NCBI GenBank assembly: GCA_001643675.2
Contig: LSRY02000005.1
Location: forward strand, 1,652,001-1,716,000
Direction of reading: 5' to 3'
Length of the DNA stretch: 64,000 nucleotides
DNA from: Monocercomonoides exilis
Taxonomy: Eukaryota > Preaxostyla > Oxymonadida > Polymastigidae
Positions 35,249 through 50,064 of this stretch are shown here, one piece after another; position 1 is the stretch's first letter; each line of letters starts with the position of its first letter. The notes under the pieces are model-generated. The model saw only the letters and a list, made by a program, of their open reading frames with translations. It was not told the origin of the DNA and did not search any database. Position numbers and translations under genes: made by a program.

Positions 35249-38200
35249 ATGGCATTTATTAAATCAGAATACGAAGATATATTTCGTATTCTTCAACGGT
35301 CTCCTCGAGTCAAACTCCAGCAAGGACTTAGCGAACAGGGTTTGTTATTGTATTTAAAAATTTGTTAAACCTTTTCTTCTTCAGAGCTCCTGGACGTTCA
35401 AAAATTTTTTGGTGTTATATTTCCACCAGATCTCGCCAACTTTTTTCGATTTTATCTTCCAACAGGTTTGCTTATTAAAAATGCTATTATTTGATTTTAT
35501 CTCTTTTTGCTGTTTAGGAAATGGATGGGTCAATTGGTATGATCATTGTTCTGATAAATTGCTTAATTTATGACTTTTTGAATTTGTATTTTATCTATTT
35601 GTTTAGGCGTTCGCTAAAAATATTTTCATATGAATCAGAGAAAGATGAAGTGATCAACAATTTCCTGCCAACACCAACATCTTGCCATGAAGTTGATATG
35701 ATTCATTATACACTTCTACAACAAATACTCAAAGACGTTCAAATGGGATTATTTTGGACATCGGCTTTTGGAGAGAAGCCTTTCAATATGATCGATTCAT
35801 TAGAAAAAGCGAGAAATGTTCTTTTATCATCCGAAGTTCCACCACTTATTCCTTTATTTAATAATCTTTATATTCCAAGCTTTCCAAGTGAGCAAGGAAA
35901 TCCTATTTTCCGTTGCCAACGAAGTTCTGTCGAAATAGTTGGCGAAAATTTATTTGATGGAATAAGGAATGTTTTAGCAGAAAACTCAACAGACAAAAGA
36001 GAGATATTACAATCCAGCAAATTTATTCCTTTTTGGTCAATTGTTGCCGAAGAGCGGATGCTTGTTGAAGATATGGATAATGGCAGAGTGAATAATCTGA
36101 AAAATTCTCAATTTGAAGGAGGACAATCCAAATCTTTATTTAGCCATCCGAATTATTCACATTCAATGACAGGGATACCAGAAATGAGAACAGGAGTAGG
36201 AAGAGGATACGGAAGAGGGAGCGCTGCTGTTGTGGATTATCAAGGAAGAGGAGGTTCTTTCAGCAGATTTGGGCAAGAAATATATGACAACCACTCTTAT
36301 TCAGGCTATGGAAGAGGCGCAGGAGTTGGAAGGGGAAGAGGAATTGGAGGAGCAGCGTCAGGATACAGATACAACTTGGAGGAAGGGGCAGAGAGGGGAT
36401 ACGGCGGAAGCTATGCCTCTAGCTACAGAAATGGCAGTGTTGAGGGAGGAACAGCAGATGACTTGTATATCGATGCAGAGGAGTATGCAGACGAGGAAGG
36501 CGGTGCTTACACGACAGGACCGCAGATGATGGAAGGAATGGGGATTGACTCAGAAGGGTATGATGAGGAGGGAATCGAAGACGAATATGGAACACTTGAT
36601 GGAGCTGGGGTCGGAGCTGGAGGTGAAGTTTACAGAGCAGGGATGATGAATGGGATGAGAAGCAGCAGAGCAAATGCGATAGCGAAGGATAGAGAAAGTT
36701 TATTTGAAAAACAAACTTCATTTCCTTCATATGCATCTGCATCTGCCTCTGCTTCAGTTCCATCTTCAGCTTCGGCTTCATCTTCAATGTATGCGGGGAA
36801 TTCTGGTTATAATCCATCAAATTCTGCCTCACCGATAGATGCAACAGCACCTGCGATGCACTTTATATCACCTGCACCAGCATCAAGCTCCACAAAACTG
36901 CCAATGAATTCTTCGTCTTCATATCCATACAACACCAACATAGCTGCTAACACGCTATCACCATCTGGAGTTTACAACCAAAATTTCAAAGAATCCTCTC
37001 AAATGAACAGAGCACCAATGATGACTCAGAGGATGAGAATGGCTGGAGAGCAGAGAGATGCATTGATGGAGCCAACTGATGATATTGTTGCTGCTGATGT
37101 TGAAGACGGATATGATTATGCTGAGATGGAAGCAGCAGAAGCAGAAGAAGAAGCAGATGGGCAGTTGATCGATGACGTTGCAGCACAGAGCAAGGCATTC
37201 AATTTCAGAGGGAAGCCAATTGGATATCAGCAGCAGTATTTAGGCGCGCAACAAGAGTACAATGAAGACCTCTCACCAGAAGACATGGGAGAACAATACT
37301 ACAACCCAGAGGACGAAGAAGAGCTGGATGATGATGAACTGCTGATGAGTGGAGATGACCAAGTGGAAGAGATGGAGGAAGGGGTTGTTGGAATGGCAGA
37401 TGTGGCTGAAGGCGGAGTGATGCCGCTGGCGATGAAGCAGAGGAGGATGGAGATGATGCTGTTGAACAGAAGAAGACAACAACAGCAGCAGCAGCAGCAG
37501 ATGGCATTGCTCCGACAAACACAGAGAAGCAGAGCAGGATTGAATGGAATGAATGAGATGTATGGAATGACCGATGCAGAAGCAGATGAAGAGGGTTTGT
37601 ATGATGATGATGTTATTGAAGGCAATGATGGAGTGGAGGAAGAGGAAGACGAAATGGATGGCATGATTGAAGGAGCCGAAGGAGAAAACATGCTAACAGA
37701 TGAAATTTATGCAGATGAGATGGGCGAGGGGATGGAAGAAGGAGAAGGAGAAGAAAGAGGAGGTGGGGGTGAAGAATATATCGTTTCTGAGATACCAACT
37801 GTGAATGTGCGGGCGAATATCGAGACACTGAAACATGTTGTACATGCGAAGGAATTCAAGCCAGTGAAGAAAGTACTCGAGAAGATTGCACTGAAAGAGG
37901 TGGATTTTGTTCCGAAGAAAAAAAAGAAGATTTTGTCGCAATCAAAGGAAGATGCACAAAGTGATGTGAAAGTCAGTCAAACAGATGAAGTTTCAAAGGA
38001 GAAAACGAATGTGAATGAGAAGGCAGATGAGAAGACAAATGAAAAAGTGAGTGAGAAAGAGAAGGAGACAGAGCAAACAACAACAGCTTCTGATTCAGCA
38101 AATGGAGAAAGCGAGAAAAAAGCAGCTGCAATTAAGGCATCGCTAACATTGAACTCTCCTGTTTGGACGCCTTCATCATTATCATCCTCTTCCTCTGCAT

Positions 38201-39492
38201 CTGCTTCTGCCTCTTCTTCCTCTGCCTCTTCATCCTCCTCTTATCTCTCGTTTACCAGTTCAAGCAGCTCTCCACTTTCTCTTTCGTCCAAACAGAATGA
38301 ATTCGACTCAGAACATTCAAAAACTGATGCAAACACAAAAGAATGTTCCAATACTTCTGAAAAAGTGAATGAAAATTCAGAAGCTTCTTCAAAAAATGCA
38401 ACTGAAACCAAGCTGTTATCTAGTTCTTCTTTGGATTCTTCGCAATCTGCTTCTTCTTCTTCTTCTTCGTCTTCGTCTTCGTCTTCTTCTTCCACTTCGT
38501 CTCTTCCATCTCTTTCTTCTCTTGTGTCATCAACTGTTCTCGATCCATTAACAGCGACTTCTTTCATTCCAAAGAAGAAATCACTTCGAACTTCGAACTC
38601 TGCCTCAGCTTCAGCTTCTTCTTCTTCTTCTTCGTCTTCTCCCTCCATTTTATCCGCTTCCTCCTCCTCTTCTTCCTCATCACCCTCATCACCCTCATCA
38701 TCATCATCATCATCATCTTCTTCTTCTTCTTCTTCTTCCTCCTCCTCCTCTTCTGCATTCACTTCTTCTCCATCTTCTCTGTCCATTTCATTTACTGCCT
38801 TTGATCTCTCCTCTCAACCTTATCACCCAAAGAACAAGAAGTCAACACCATCTCAGCTTTCTTCATCTCATCCAGTTAATACTCCCACATTCACTTCTTC
38901 TTCTACTTCTGCCTCTTCTTCTGCCTCTTCTTCTGCTTCTGTTTCTTCTTCATATTTATTTGCTTCATCATCATCTGCTTCTTCTTCTTCCAACAATCTT
39001 TCTGAGTCTCCTTCAAACACAAATTCGCTCTTTCTCACCCCTCCTTCTCTTTCTCTCTCATCGTCTCGTTTTTCAAAGGAAAATACGAATCAACTGCTTC
39101 CTTCGTCATCATCATCTTCTTCTGCTTCCATTTCATCAATCTTTCGTTCCCCTAAAACAACCATTCAACAGATATTGGCCAATACTCAATCAGCTTCTTC
39201 AAACAATTCATCATCATCATCATCATCATCATCATCTTCTTCTTCATCTCAATTCAACAATGATGCATCTTCAGACATTCATCCAGGTTTTCTTCTTCCT
39301 GCCGCTCCTCCTCCATCTTCATACACTTCATCATTTTCATCTTCTTCATCTTCTTCATCTTCATCATCTTCCTCCTCTTCTTCTCTTTCTCCTTCATCAT
39401 CATCTTCTTCTTCTTCAGACACAGCCATTTCACCATCATTCAACAAATCTTCATTTCATCACCCCATATCTTCTCATTCATCTTCCTCTCCC

Positions 39493-39523
<31 letters not shown>

Positions 39524-42500
39524 CTTCTTCCTCTTCCTCTTCCTCCTCCTTCTCTTCTCCCTCTTTTCCTCCTCCTGATTTTTCATTCAGCGTCGATAAA
39601 CTCAACAGCAATGGATACTCCAAGCAGCTCATCCTCAACCCATCTCTCTCTCCCAACGACATTCTTTCTCCTTCCATTCTGCTTCCTCTCCCACACATCC
39701 AACAGACAGCCATTGCTAAGCCCATTTCTGTCTCTTCTTCTCTGCCTCTTTCTGTCTTTGCTCGCTCTGCTGACACGAAAAATCACACAAACTCTTCTGA
39801 TTCTTCTTCTTCTTCTCCTTTCCTTTCTTCTTCCTCCTCTTCCTCCTCTTTCCCTTTGTCTTCTTCTTCTGTTCAAATCAAACAACCAGCTGCTATCCAT
39901 CCTCTTCCAGACTCCCCTTTAACCTTCAAGCTTCTCTCCACTCCTCCTCTCTTCGCCAATCAACTTCAGCACAGCCCTCAAATGTCTTCTCCTTATTCTC
40001 TCGCACCTCATTTATCTGCATCTTCATCAATTTCTTCTTCTTCTTCTTCTTCTTCTTCTTCTTCTTTTCCTTCTTCTTCTTCTTCTTCTTCCTCTTCCTC
40101 TTCCTCCAACATTTACTCCTCTGTCACTTCATCCCCTCAGCTCTCTACTTCTTCTCCTTCTTCTGTTTATTATCAGTTATCCCCCAATCCTCGTCTTTAC
40201 CCTCCTCAAAAGCAGACATTCTCTTCTCAATCGAATTCTTCCTATCCTTCGCCCAACAGTCTGCTTCAGTCAAGAAGAAGACAGCAACAATATCCACACT
40301 CAAAAAGAGAAGGAGAAGAGAATTCGGGAAATGCCTCAAAACAAGAGAATAGTAATAGCAATAATAATAATAACAGTATTTTCAATAATTCCTATTCAAA
40401 TGGAGCTGCTAATAGCAACATTGCTGATAACAGCAGTCAATACAGCCATCGTGCAAGCAACGCCAGCACCCCCGCCACACTTTATGTCTCTGAATTCTCT
40501 TCCTTCTCAAGATTCAAGAGAAATGACCCATCGTTTAGTAATGCAGCAACTTCTTCATCTGCTTCATCATCATCTTCTTCTGCTTCTTCTTCTTCTTCCT
40601 CCTCTTCTTTTTCTTACTCCTCATACGATGAGCAGAACTTCGACCATCTCCAAACATTCCCCATTCAGCCACTCAAACTCAAATTAACACCCGAAAACGA
40701 AGGCAAACCAAATAAAACAACAAAAAAAGATCGAAGCAAAAGACATTCTCTTTTCATCCAACAGAATTCTCCCCCATCTCCTCATCGTCCAAACCTCATT
40801 CCTTCTCATCTGCAGCATCTTCGTGTTCGCTCCTCTGAAACTGTTCCAGTTTCCTCTTCTACTCAAAATACTAAAACAAATGAAACATCAGAAATTTCAG
40901 TGGAAAAAAGCCAAAAAGTTGAAACTGGATCGTTTTCCTCAGAATCCAGCCAAGTTGGCAGCATTCTTCAGTCTTTACCTCCTCTCCCTGCATTCAACCC
41001 TCCTTCCTCTCTGAATTCTCCTCTTCCTTTGCCTCTCCCTCTTCCACAAACTGAGCCTGATGATGTGTTTCAACCGCCTTCACTGCCTCCTTCGCCTTCT
41101 CTGAATTCATTTGAATTCTCTCCCAGACAAATAGCGGAAAGAGAAAGAGAAGGTGGAAGAGAAGGAAGAGGAGGAAGAGAAAGAGGAAGAAAGAATAATA
41201 ATAATAATAATAACAATGCAATATCCAATGATTCCATTCACAAGAGAAGCAAACATCAAACAAGGAATAAAAAAGATAAACGCGCTGTTCGTTCAGCGCT
41301 TTCTTCGATTTCTCCATCTGTTTCGCCTTCTCTTTCTCCATCTTCTGTTCCCACTCCGCTTTCTTCTCTTTCTTCCTCTTTTTCTGCTTCTTTCTCTGCT
41401 TCTGTTTCTGGCTCATTTGAATCAGATATTTCATCATATTCTTCAGATCCCTCTCTCCTTATGCATTCATCGAATGCTTCTTCCAACCAAAATGAGAAGA
41501 AAGTGAAAGCGAAGGCAAAAGAGAAAGAAGGAGAAGGAGAAAGAGAAGGAAAAGAAAGTAGCAATAGCGGAAGAAGAAGAACACACGAACTGAACAAAGA
41601 AAGAGCAAAGAAAATTGAAAAGAGGGAAAGAATTTTCGAAGAGAACGAGACAAAATTCAATGAAAAATCTGATTCTGCTGAGAAGGTTAAAAGAGGAAGG
41701 AGAACATCTGTGATGAGGAAGGAGAAGGAGAAGGAGAAGGAGAGAGAAAGAGAGAGAGAAAAGGAAAGGGAAGAAGAGAAGAAGAAGAGAGAAGCGGAAG
41801 AAAAGCAGAAAGCGAGAGAGAAGAAAGAGAGAGAAGAGATGGAGATTGAAGATGAAATGTCATTTATTGTTCGGTTGGAGATGATAAACATGATGAAGGC
41901 GATGAAGAAGAAGCAGAAAGAAGAAGAGAAGAAGAGGAAGGAGAAAGAAAGAGAAGAAAGAAGAAAAGCGAAGGAGCTGGAGAAGCAGAGGAAGAGAGAG
42001 GAAGAGAGGAAGAGGAAGTTGGAGGAAGAGGAAGCAGAACGAAAGAGATTGGAAGAACTAAACAGAAGAAGAGAAGAAGAAGAAAGGATGAGAAGAATCA
42101 AGGAAGAGGAGGAAAGGAAGAGAAGAGAGGAAGAGAGGAGAAGATTGAGGGAAGAAGAGAGAAGGAGACAGATGGAGGAAGAAGAAGAGCGAAAGAGAAG
42201 AGAAGAAATACGAATGATGAGGAAGGAAGAGGAACAGCAGAGAAGAAGAGAAATTGAGGCGATTCGAAAGAAGAAAGAAAGAATGGAGCTGGAGAGAATG
42301 AATGATGCTGAAGCAATGCAGTTGACGAATGCTAACATCAGATATCAAAGGGAACTGAGAAGGAAAGAGAAGAGAGAGAGAGAAGCGAAGCTGATGATGG
42401 AGGCTGAGGAGCAAGTGAATGAAAGAAAGAGGATTTTGAAGAAGAGAGAGGAGAAAAGAAGTGCGCTCGAGAGGAAGAGAATGAGTATGGAAGATACAAG

Positions 42501-45500
42501 ATGCACCAAATGGAGAGAAGAGGAAGAGAAGAGAGAAAGAGAAAAGAAGGAGAAAGAAGAAGAAGAGAACAGAAGAAAAAAGGAAGAAGAGGAGAGGCAG
42601 AAGAGGTTGGAGCAGAGAAGAAGAGACAAAGAAAGAGAGATGGAGAAGAAGAGGAAGAAAGAGGAGGAGTTCCGAAAGAGAAAAGAAGAGGAGAAAAGAA
42701 GAATGATCGAAGATATTCGAAGGAAAGAAGAGGCAGCGAGGAAGAAAGTGGAAGATGAGATTAGACAATTTAGACAGATGGAGAAGGAAGAGAAGGAGAA
42801 ACAAGAAAGAATAAAGAGAGAAAAAGATCAGAAACTGAAGATGGAGAAAGAGGCGAAAGAGAGGAAGGAAAGAGAAGAGAGAGAAAGAAGAGAAAAGGAA
42901 GAGAGAGAGAGAAGAGAGAAGAGAGAGAGAGAAGAAAGAGAGAAGAAACAGAAATTGGAGGAAGAGAGGAAGAGGTTGGAGATGTTGGAAGAGGAAAGAG
43001 AAAGACAGCTGATGAAGATGGAGGAGGAATTATTGAAGTTTGTCAGAAGAGTTGAAGAAGAGGAGGCGAGAAAGAAGAAAGAAGCAGAAGAAAGAAAGAG
43101 GAGGGAAGAAGAAGAGAAGAGGAAGAAAGAAGAGGAAGAAGCAAAGAGAAAGCAGAAGTTGGCAGAGATGGAAAGGCAAAGGAAAATTGAGGAGGAGAAA
43201 AGGAGGCAGAAGGAAGAGAGAGAAAGGAAAGAGAGAGAAGAGAGAGAGAAGAAGGAGAGGGAAGAAAAAGAAAAGATGGAAAAAGAGAGAAAGGAAAGAG
43301 AAGAGAAGGAAAGAATCGCAAAAATGGAAGCAGAGAAAAAGGAGAAGGAAGAGAGGAGGATTAAACGGCTGATGGATGAAATAGAAAAGAAGAAGAAAGA
43401 AGAAGAGAGAAGAAAGAAAGAGGAAGAAGACAAAAAGAGAAAAGAGAAAGAGAAAGAGAGAAAGGAAAGAGAAAGAAGAGAGAGAGAAGAGAGAGAGAGG
43501 AAAGAAAGAGAAGACAGAAGAAGAGCAGAAGAAGCAGAAAGAAGGAGGATTGCGCAAGAGGCGAGGGAGAAAGCGGAGAGAGAGAGAGAAAAGATAGAAG
43601 AAGAAGAAAGAGCGAAGCTGTGGCAGGAGACGAGGGACAGAATCGAAAGAGAAGAGAGAGAGAAGATGGAGAATGAGATCAAAGAGAGGGTGAAGAAGGA
43701 GCTGACAGAAAAGATAGAGAAGGAAGAGAGAGAAAAATTGAGAAGGATGATTGAGGAAGAAGAGAATAAAAGAATGGAAGAGGAGAAGAAGAGGAGGCAA
43801 GAAGCAGCGGAGTTGAGAGAGAAAGAGGAGGAAGAGAAAAGAAGGAAGGAAAGAGAAGAAGAGAAGAAGAGAAGAGAAGAAGAGGAAGAACGAGAGAGAG
43901 AGAGAGAAGAAGAAGAAAGAAGAAAGAAAGAAGAAGAAGAAAGAAAGAGGAAGGAAGCAGAGGAAGAAGAGAAAAGATTGAGAAAGCAGAAAAAGAAAGA
44001 AGAAGAAAAAAGAAAGAAAGAAGAGGAGAAGAAGAGGAAAGAAGAGGAAAGAAAACAAAAGGAAGAGGAGGAGAGGAAAAGGAAGATAAAAGAAGAAGAA
44101 GAAGAGAAAGAAAGGATTAGATTGAAGAAAGAAGAGGAGGAGAGAAAAAGAAAGGAAGAAGAAGAGAAGAAGAAGAAACTGGAGGAAGAAAGAAGAAGAA
44201 AAGAATTGGAAGAAAAGAAGAGGAAAGATGAAGAAAAGAAAAAGAAGGAAGAGGAAAGAAAGAGAAAGGAAGAAGAGAAAAAGAAGGAAGAAGAAGAAAG
44301 GAAGAAGAAAGAAGAAGAAGAAAGAATTAAAAGAAAAGAGGCTGAAAGAAAGAGAAAAGAAGAAGAGGAAAAGAAAAGAAAAGAAGAGGAAGAAGAACGA
44401 TTGAGAATTATGGAAGAGAAGAGAAAGAAAGAAGAGGAAGAAAGAAAGAGAAGAGAAGAAGAAGAAGAAAGGAAGAAGAGAGAAGAAGATGAGGAAAGGA
44501 AGAGGAAGGAAGAAGAGGAAGAAGAGGAAGCAGAGAGAAGAAGAAAAGAAGCAGAAGAAAAGAAGGAAGAGGAAGAGAGAATAAAAAGAGAAGAGGAAGA
44601 AAGAGAGCTAATGAAACAAGAAGAAGATATGATTAGAGAGAGGAAGAGGCAACTTTTATTGAAGTTTATTGAAGAGGCAGAAGAAGAAGACAGATTAGAG
44701 ATGGAGAGGGAAGAGAAGGAGAAGAGAGAGAAAGAAGAAAGAGAAGCAAGAGAAGCAAAGGAGAGGAAAGAAAAAGCGGAGAAAGAGAAGAAAGAGAAAG
44801 AAGAAAGAGAAGAAAGAGAAGAAAGAGAAAAAGAGGAAAAGAGGAGAAAGGAAGAAGAAGAGAGAATTAAGAGGGAAGAATTAGAAGAGAGAAAAAGGAA
44901 GGAAGAGGAAGAAGAGAAGAAGAAAAAGGAAGAAGAAAGAAGGAAAGAAGAAGAGAAGAAGAAGAATAAGCAAACCGAACAAAAGGAAAGCAAAAAGAAT
45001 CAAAAAGAACAGAAAACGAAGAAAGAAGAAGAGAAGAGGAAGAAGAAAGAAGAGGAAGAAAGGATTTTGAGAGAGAAAGAAGAAGCGGAGAAGAAGAAAG
45101 AGAAGAAGGAAGAAGGAGAAATTTTGAATGAAGAAGAAGAAGAAGACGATTGGGAGAAGACAGTTGAAGAAGAAGTGAAGAAGAAGCAAGCAGATGAAGA
45201 AGAGAAGAAGAGGAAAGAAGAAGAAAAAGAAGAAAGAAGAAAAAGAGAAGAAGAAGAAAGAGAGCTGATGAAACAAGAGGAAGATATGATAAGAGAGAGG
45301 AAGAGGCAACTTCTTCTGAAGTTTCTTGAGGAAGCAGAAGAAGAAGACAGATTAGAGATGGAGAGAGAAGAGAAGGAGAAGAGAGAGAAAGAAGAGAGAG
45401 AGGCAAAAGAAGCAGAAGAAGCTAAAGCAGCGAAGGAGAGGAAAGAAAAAGCAGAGAAAGAGAAGAAAGAGAAGAAAGAGGAAGAAATAAAAACAAAGAA

Positions 45501-48500
45501 GGAGAAAGATCTTGAAAAACCTGAAGATGAAGCAAAAGAATTGAAAGTTGATCAAACAATTTCAGAAACAGAAGAAAATACTTTGAAAAGCGAAGAAATC
45601 GAGAAATTGGACACAAGTTCTTCTATTTCATCATCTTCTGCTTCATCTTCATCTTCATCATCATCTTCATCTTCATCATCATCATCAACTTCTTCTTCTT
45701 CTTCTTCTTCTTCTTCTCTTTCTTCTCTCTCTGCTTCATCTTCCACTTCTTCCTTCGTTGATTCCTTCATCAAAGAAGAGAGAAGCGAATCTCCAGCCAT
45801 TTCAACACCCATCTCTTCGTTCACAAATGTAACCACACCTTCTTCAATGATGGTTGATAATGCTGCTTCTCCTTTATCTTCAGATTCTTGTTCTTCCACA
45901 TCAATTGTACCATCATCATCATCATCATCTTCTTCTTCTTCTTCCTCTTCCTCTTCCTCTTCCTCCTTCTCTTTATCTTCCTCCCCCTCTTCCTTCGCCT
46001 CCTGCTCCAAATCCTTCCTCCTTTCTCCTTCCCTCTTCTCCCTCACACCCAAACAGATTCTCGACAAAAGCACCAGAAAAGACGGAACGCTTGCCATCAA
46101 CACGTATTCCTCCTTTTTCTCTCTCGTTGGCTCTCTTCTCCCGCCGATTATGGACTTGTTTGACGAAGAAGCAGAAATCTGTGTGAATGACTTGATTCCA
46201 GTGGCTGATGAAGAGTATGTGGATGCTCTGTGCTCAAAGATATTCAACGACCACATCGCGAACAATGGGAATGAGGTGAATGCAGAAGGAAACTTAGCTT
46301 CTTCTTCCGCTTCTTCTTCTTCTTCTCTTCTTATTCCAGATGAAGAGATGAACGAAGAGATGGCGATTAAGAACAGAACGTATTCTGTGACTGATATGCT
46401 TCGGATTGGATCGAAGATTGAAGAAAGCAGCACAGAACAAAAAGAGGAAGAGGAAGAGGAAGAAAATGAAGACGGAGAAGAAGAAGAAGAAGAAGAAGAG
46501 GGCGATGAAGGAGAAGAAGAGGAAAGTGATGAAGAAAGCGAAGAATCAGAAGTGTTTGGAAGAGATGCAGAAAACTATGAGGATGAAGATGATGCTGAAG
46601 AAGAGCAGAACAAGAAAGGAAATAAAAAATCATTAATTTCAAAACAATCGACTAATAACAAGAACAAAAAGAACAATGATGATTTAGACGATGACATGGC
46701 ATTACTTGCGTATTTTGACAACAAAGGCAAGCAGAGTCAACAAGGCAATTCAAATGGGAAAGGAAATGGGAAAGGAAAAGCTCAAGTGAAAGCAAAAGCC
46801 AAAGTGAATGTTAAAGCTAAAGCAAAAACAAATGCTTCTGGAAAGAACAAGAATAATTCTGTTTCATCTTCATCATCATCATCATCTTCTTCTTCTTCAA
46901 AGGGAAATAAAAACAACAAAAACAAACCAGAAGAATCAGAAGATAACTCCATCATTTCTGTGAAGGGAAACAAAAAGAGCAAAAAACCTTCAAAGGGAAT
47001 TCCTCTTTCAAAACCTCTGCCAAATTTCTCTTCTTTGCTTTCTTTCACATCTCGCTTCAAAGTTAATGCGAACTTCTTCTGTGTTCCAGTTAGATCAATA
47101 CACATTTTCTCCTCATTGAAGTCTTCTTCTTCTTCTTCTTCTGATGCTGATGCTCCTCTTGATGCTTCTGAATGGGAAAGAAAAGGAAATCCTTCTTCTC
47201 CTTCCTCTTCTTCTTCTTCAAGATATGATTATCAGATGGAAATGTATCAGAAGAAGAACAAGAACAACAGCATGAGAGGAGGAAATCAGTCAAAAGAGAA
47301 CAAGCCCTCAACTCCGCTTCCGAACAGAGCGGAGAAGGCGTGGAAGACAAAAAGAGAGAAAGAGATGGAGAAGAAGATGAAGAGGAGAGAAGGGACGAGG
47401 AATGGAAGATTTGATGGCGATGATGGAAATGAATTTGAAGGAGAAGGAGAAGGAGATGAAGAAAATGTTAATGATGAGAGAGAGAAAGAGGAGAAGAAAG
47501 AAAATAAGAAGAAGAAGACGAAGTTGGATCTTCTGAAGGAAGCGAAAGTGAATGAGATGAAAGCAGAGAACGAAACGCTCATTGACAAAATTCGCTCTGC
47601 CCTCAACAAAATCTCTCCAGCCACTTTTGATGAGCTTGCAAACGATATCGAAGCAGCACTGCAGACGTATGAGAAAAGACTTGACTTCAGAATGAGGCTG
47701 AAGATGCGGAAGATGGAAAAGGAGAGGGGGAAAGGTGATGTTGAAGACGATGTTGAAGCAAGTTCATCATCATCATCTTCTTCTTCTTCCTTAATTTCAG
47801 ACAATTCATCCTCAGACACTGCACATTTAGACGAAGAGACATTGCTTGAGCTTGAGAAGGAGGCGGAACGGGAGCTGGTGAAGCTGACAGTAGAGGAGAT
47901 AACAGAGAAAGCTGTGTTTGAGTCAAAGTATGTGGCAATCTATGCACAGCTGGCGACACGATTGATGGTCAGTGCGTATGATGGAGAGAAGGAAGGAGAG
48001 AATTCTTCTTCTGCTTCTTCTGCTTCATCTTCATCATCATCATCTTCTTCTTCTCCTCCTTCTCCTGCTTCTGCTTCTTCTTCAAGCTCACAATCGAATG
48101 CTGATAAAGCAGAGACAACTTCTTCAGGGAAGGAGAAGTTTGTATCACGTTCTGCAAAGTTCTTCAAGGAATATCTACATGAATATGTGGATGAAGAGTT
48201 CAGGACAGCCAGGGAAAAGAACAACGAGAAGAAAGAGAAAGAAGCAAAAGGAGAAGGAGAAGACAAAAAGACAGAGCAATCATCATCATCATCCAACAGC
48301 ATGCTCACCGAAGAAGAGAAAGAAGTGATCCAGCGTCTGCGCTTGAAGGGAAACATCAACTTTGTTGGCTGTCTCATCAACTCAAATGCCATGCCGATTG
48401 AAAAAGGGCAGACGTGCATGCAGATCTTGTGGAGCAGAACAACGCCTTCCTCGCCCAATGAAGATGACATGATGCAATTAGCCACATTTCTCACGCAGAT

Positions 48501-50028
48501 CGGGCAGCGCATCAAGGAAGAGGACGAATATGCGTTCAACCGAAACATGAAAGCGCTCAAAATGACCATCGATGCGAACAAACTCACAAAGCGCACGAAG
48601 TTTATGCTGATGGATGTGCTCGACTTGTTTGACTGGAAGGACGCAGCTGCTCCAGTCAAAAGGGTGATTCCAAAACAGACGGTGATGGATATTCCACCTG
48701 AACTGAGGGCGCCCTGGGCGGTTGTGACAGAGACAGCACACAAACAACCAGAGATTCCGCTGCCGGAACTGCCGGGGGAGGCGAAGAGAGGAAGTTCTGT
48801 GAATGTGAAAGCGAATGAGAGTGTGAATGCAAGTGCTCCTGTGAATGCGATGAAAAGGAATGCTAATTTGACAATTTCTCCTTCTCCTTCGTCATCATCT
48901 TCCTCTTCCTCATCTTCCAAATCTTCTGTCTTCACACTTTCTGAGTCTGCCATGAATGCTCTGATGCCTCCACCCGTGCCTTCTTCGTCTGAAGCAGGTC
49001 TCTCCTCTTTCCTCCACTCCCACGCCTATCCTTCCTCTCAGCGGGGTTTTGGAAGGAGAAGAGAAGACAAAGGAGAAGGGAACCCTGCTGCTATGCCTTC
49101 ACTCGGTGCAATTTCTGGTTCATTGGCAAGCAAAACAGACAAATCGAACCCGTTTCCTATGTCAGCTAACTCATTGGCGATGAAGACGTTTAATGCTCAG
49201 CCTGCTTCTTCTTCTTCTTCTTCTTCTTCTTCTTCTTCTTCCTCTGTTTCTGCTTCTCATTCTTCGTTAACATCATCATCATCACCTTCTTCTTCTTCTT
49301 CCGCACAATCAAAGCAAAATGCAGCCAATGATAAATCGGTCAGAATATTGAAGAATTCACAGAAGAAAGTGAGTGAATTGGATATGTTTATGGAAGAGCA
49401 AAGGAAAGCAGAGAGAGAAAAGGCAAAAGCAGCTGAAATTGAGAAGGAGAAGGAGAAGGAGAAAGAAAGAGAAAGGAAAAGGAAAGAAGAAGAAGAAAAG
49501 AAGAAGAAAGAAGAAGAAGAGAAAAGAAAACAGAAAGAAAGAGAAGAAAAACTAAGAAAAGAAATAGAAGAGAAAAAGAAGAAAGAGAAAGAGGAGGAAG
49601 AGAGAAAGAGGAAAGAAGAAGAAGAAGAAGAGAACAAAAAGAAGAAGAATGTTGAAAAGACTCAAAAATCTGACTCTCAGCCAGTGTGGATGCAGAAGGC
49701 ATTGAACAGGGCGAAAAAAGAGAAAAACAATGAAAAATCAGAAAAATCAGAAAAAACAGAAAAATCACAAGAGAAGAAGCAAACAAAAGTGATGAATGAA
49801 TTGCAGAGTTTTCCTTCTCTTCCTTCAAGTCCTTCTTCTCTTTCTTCTTCTTCTTCTTATTCTTCTTCTTCTTCCTCTTCCTCTTCCTCTTCCTCTTCCT
49901 CTTCCTCTTCTTCTTATCCATCTCTTTCAAACACCAAAACAAAGAAGCAAGCTCAGCTTCAATTAGACAGCATTGCAACTCCTTCTCTGCCTTCCACTCC
50001 ACCTCAACAGAACTCTTCTTCTTCTCTT

Positions 50029-50064
<36 letters not shown>

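Noticed and set aside
35521-35606. Start of the giant gene at 35521
   Set aside because: This ATG lies in exon 3 and the following open stretch is intron 3. The spliced N-terminus from 35249 makes a recognisable SUKH-like domain.
42828-44993. 721-codon Ser/Phe/Leu-rich frame on the minus strand
   Set aside because: It is the exact complement of the Glu/Lys/Arg coiled coil; the composition comes from GAA/AAG-type repeats on the plus strand.
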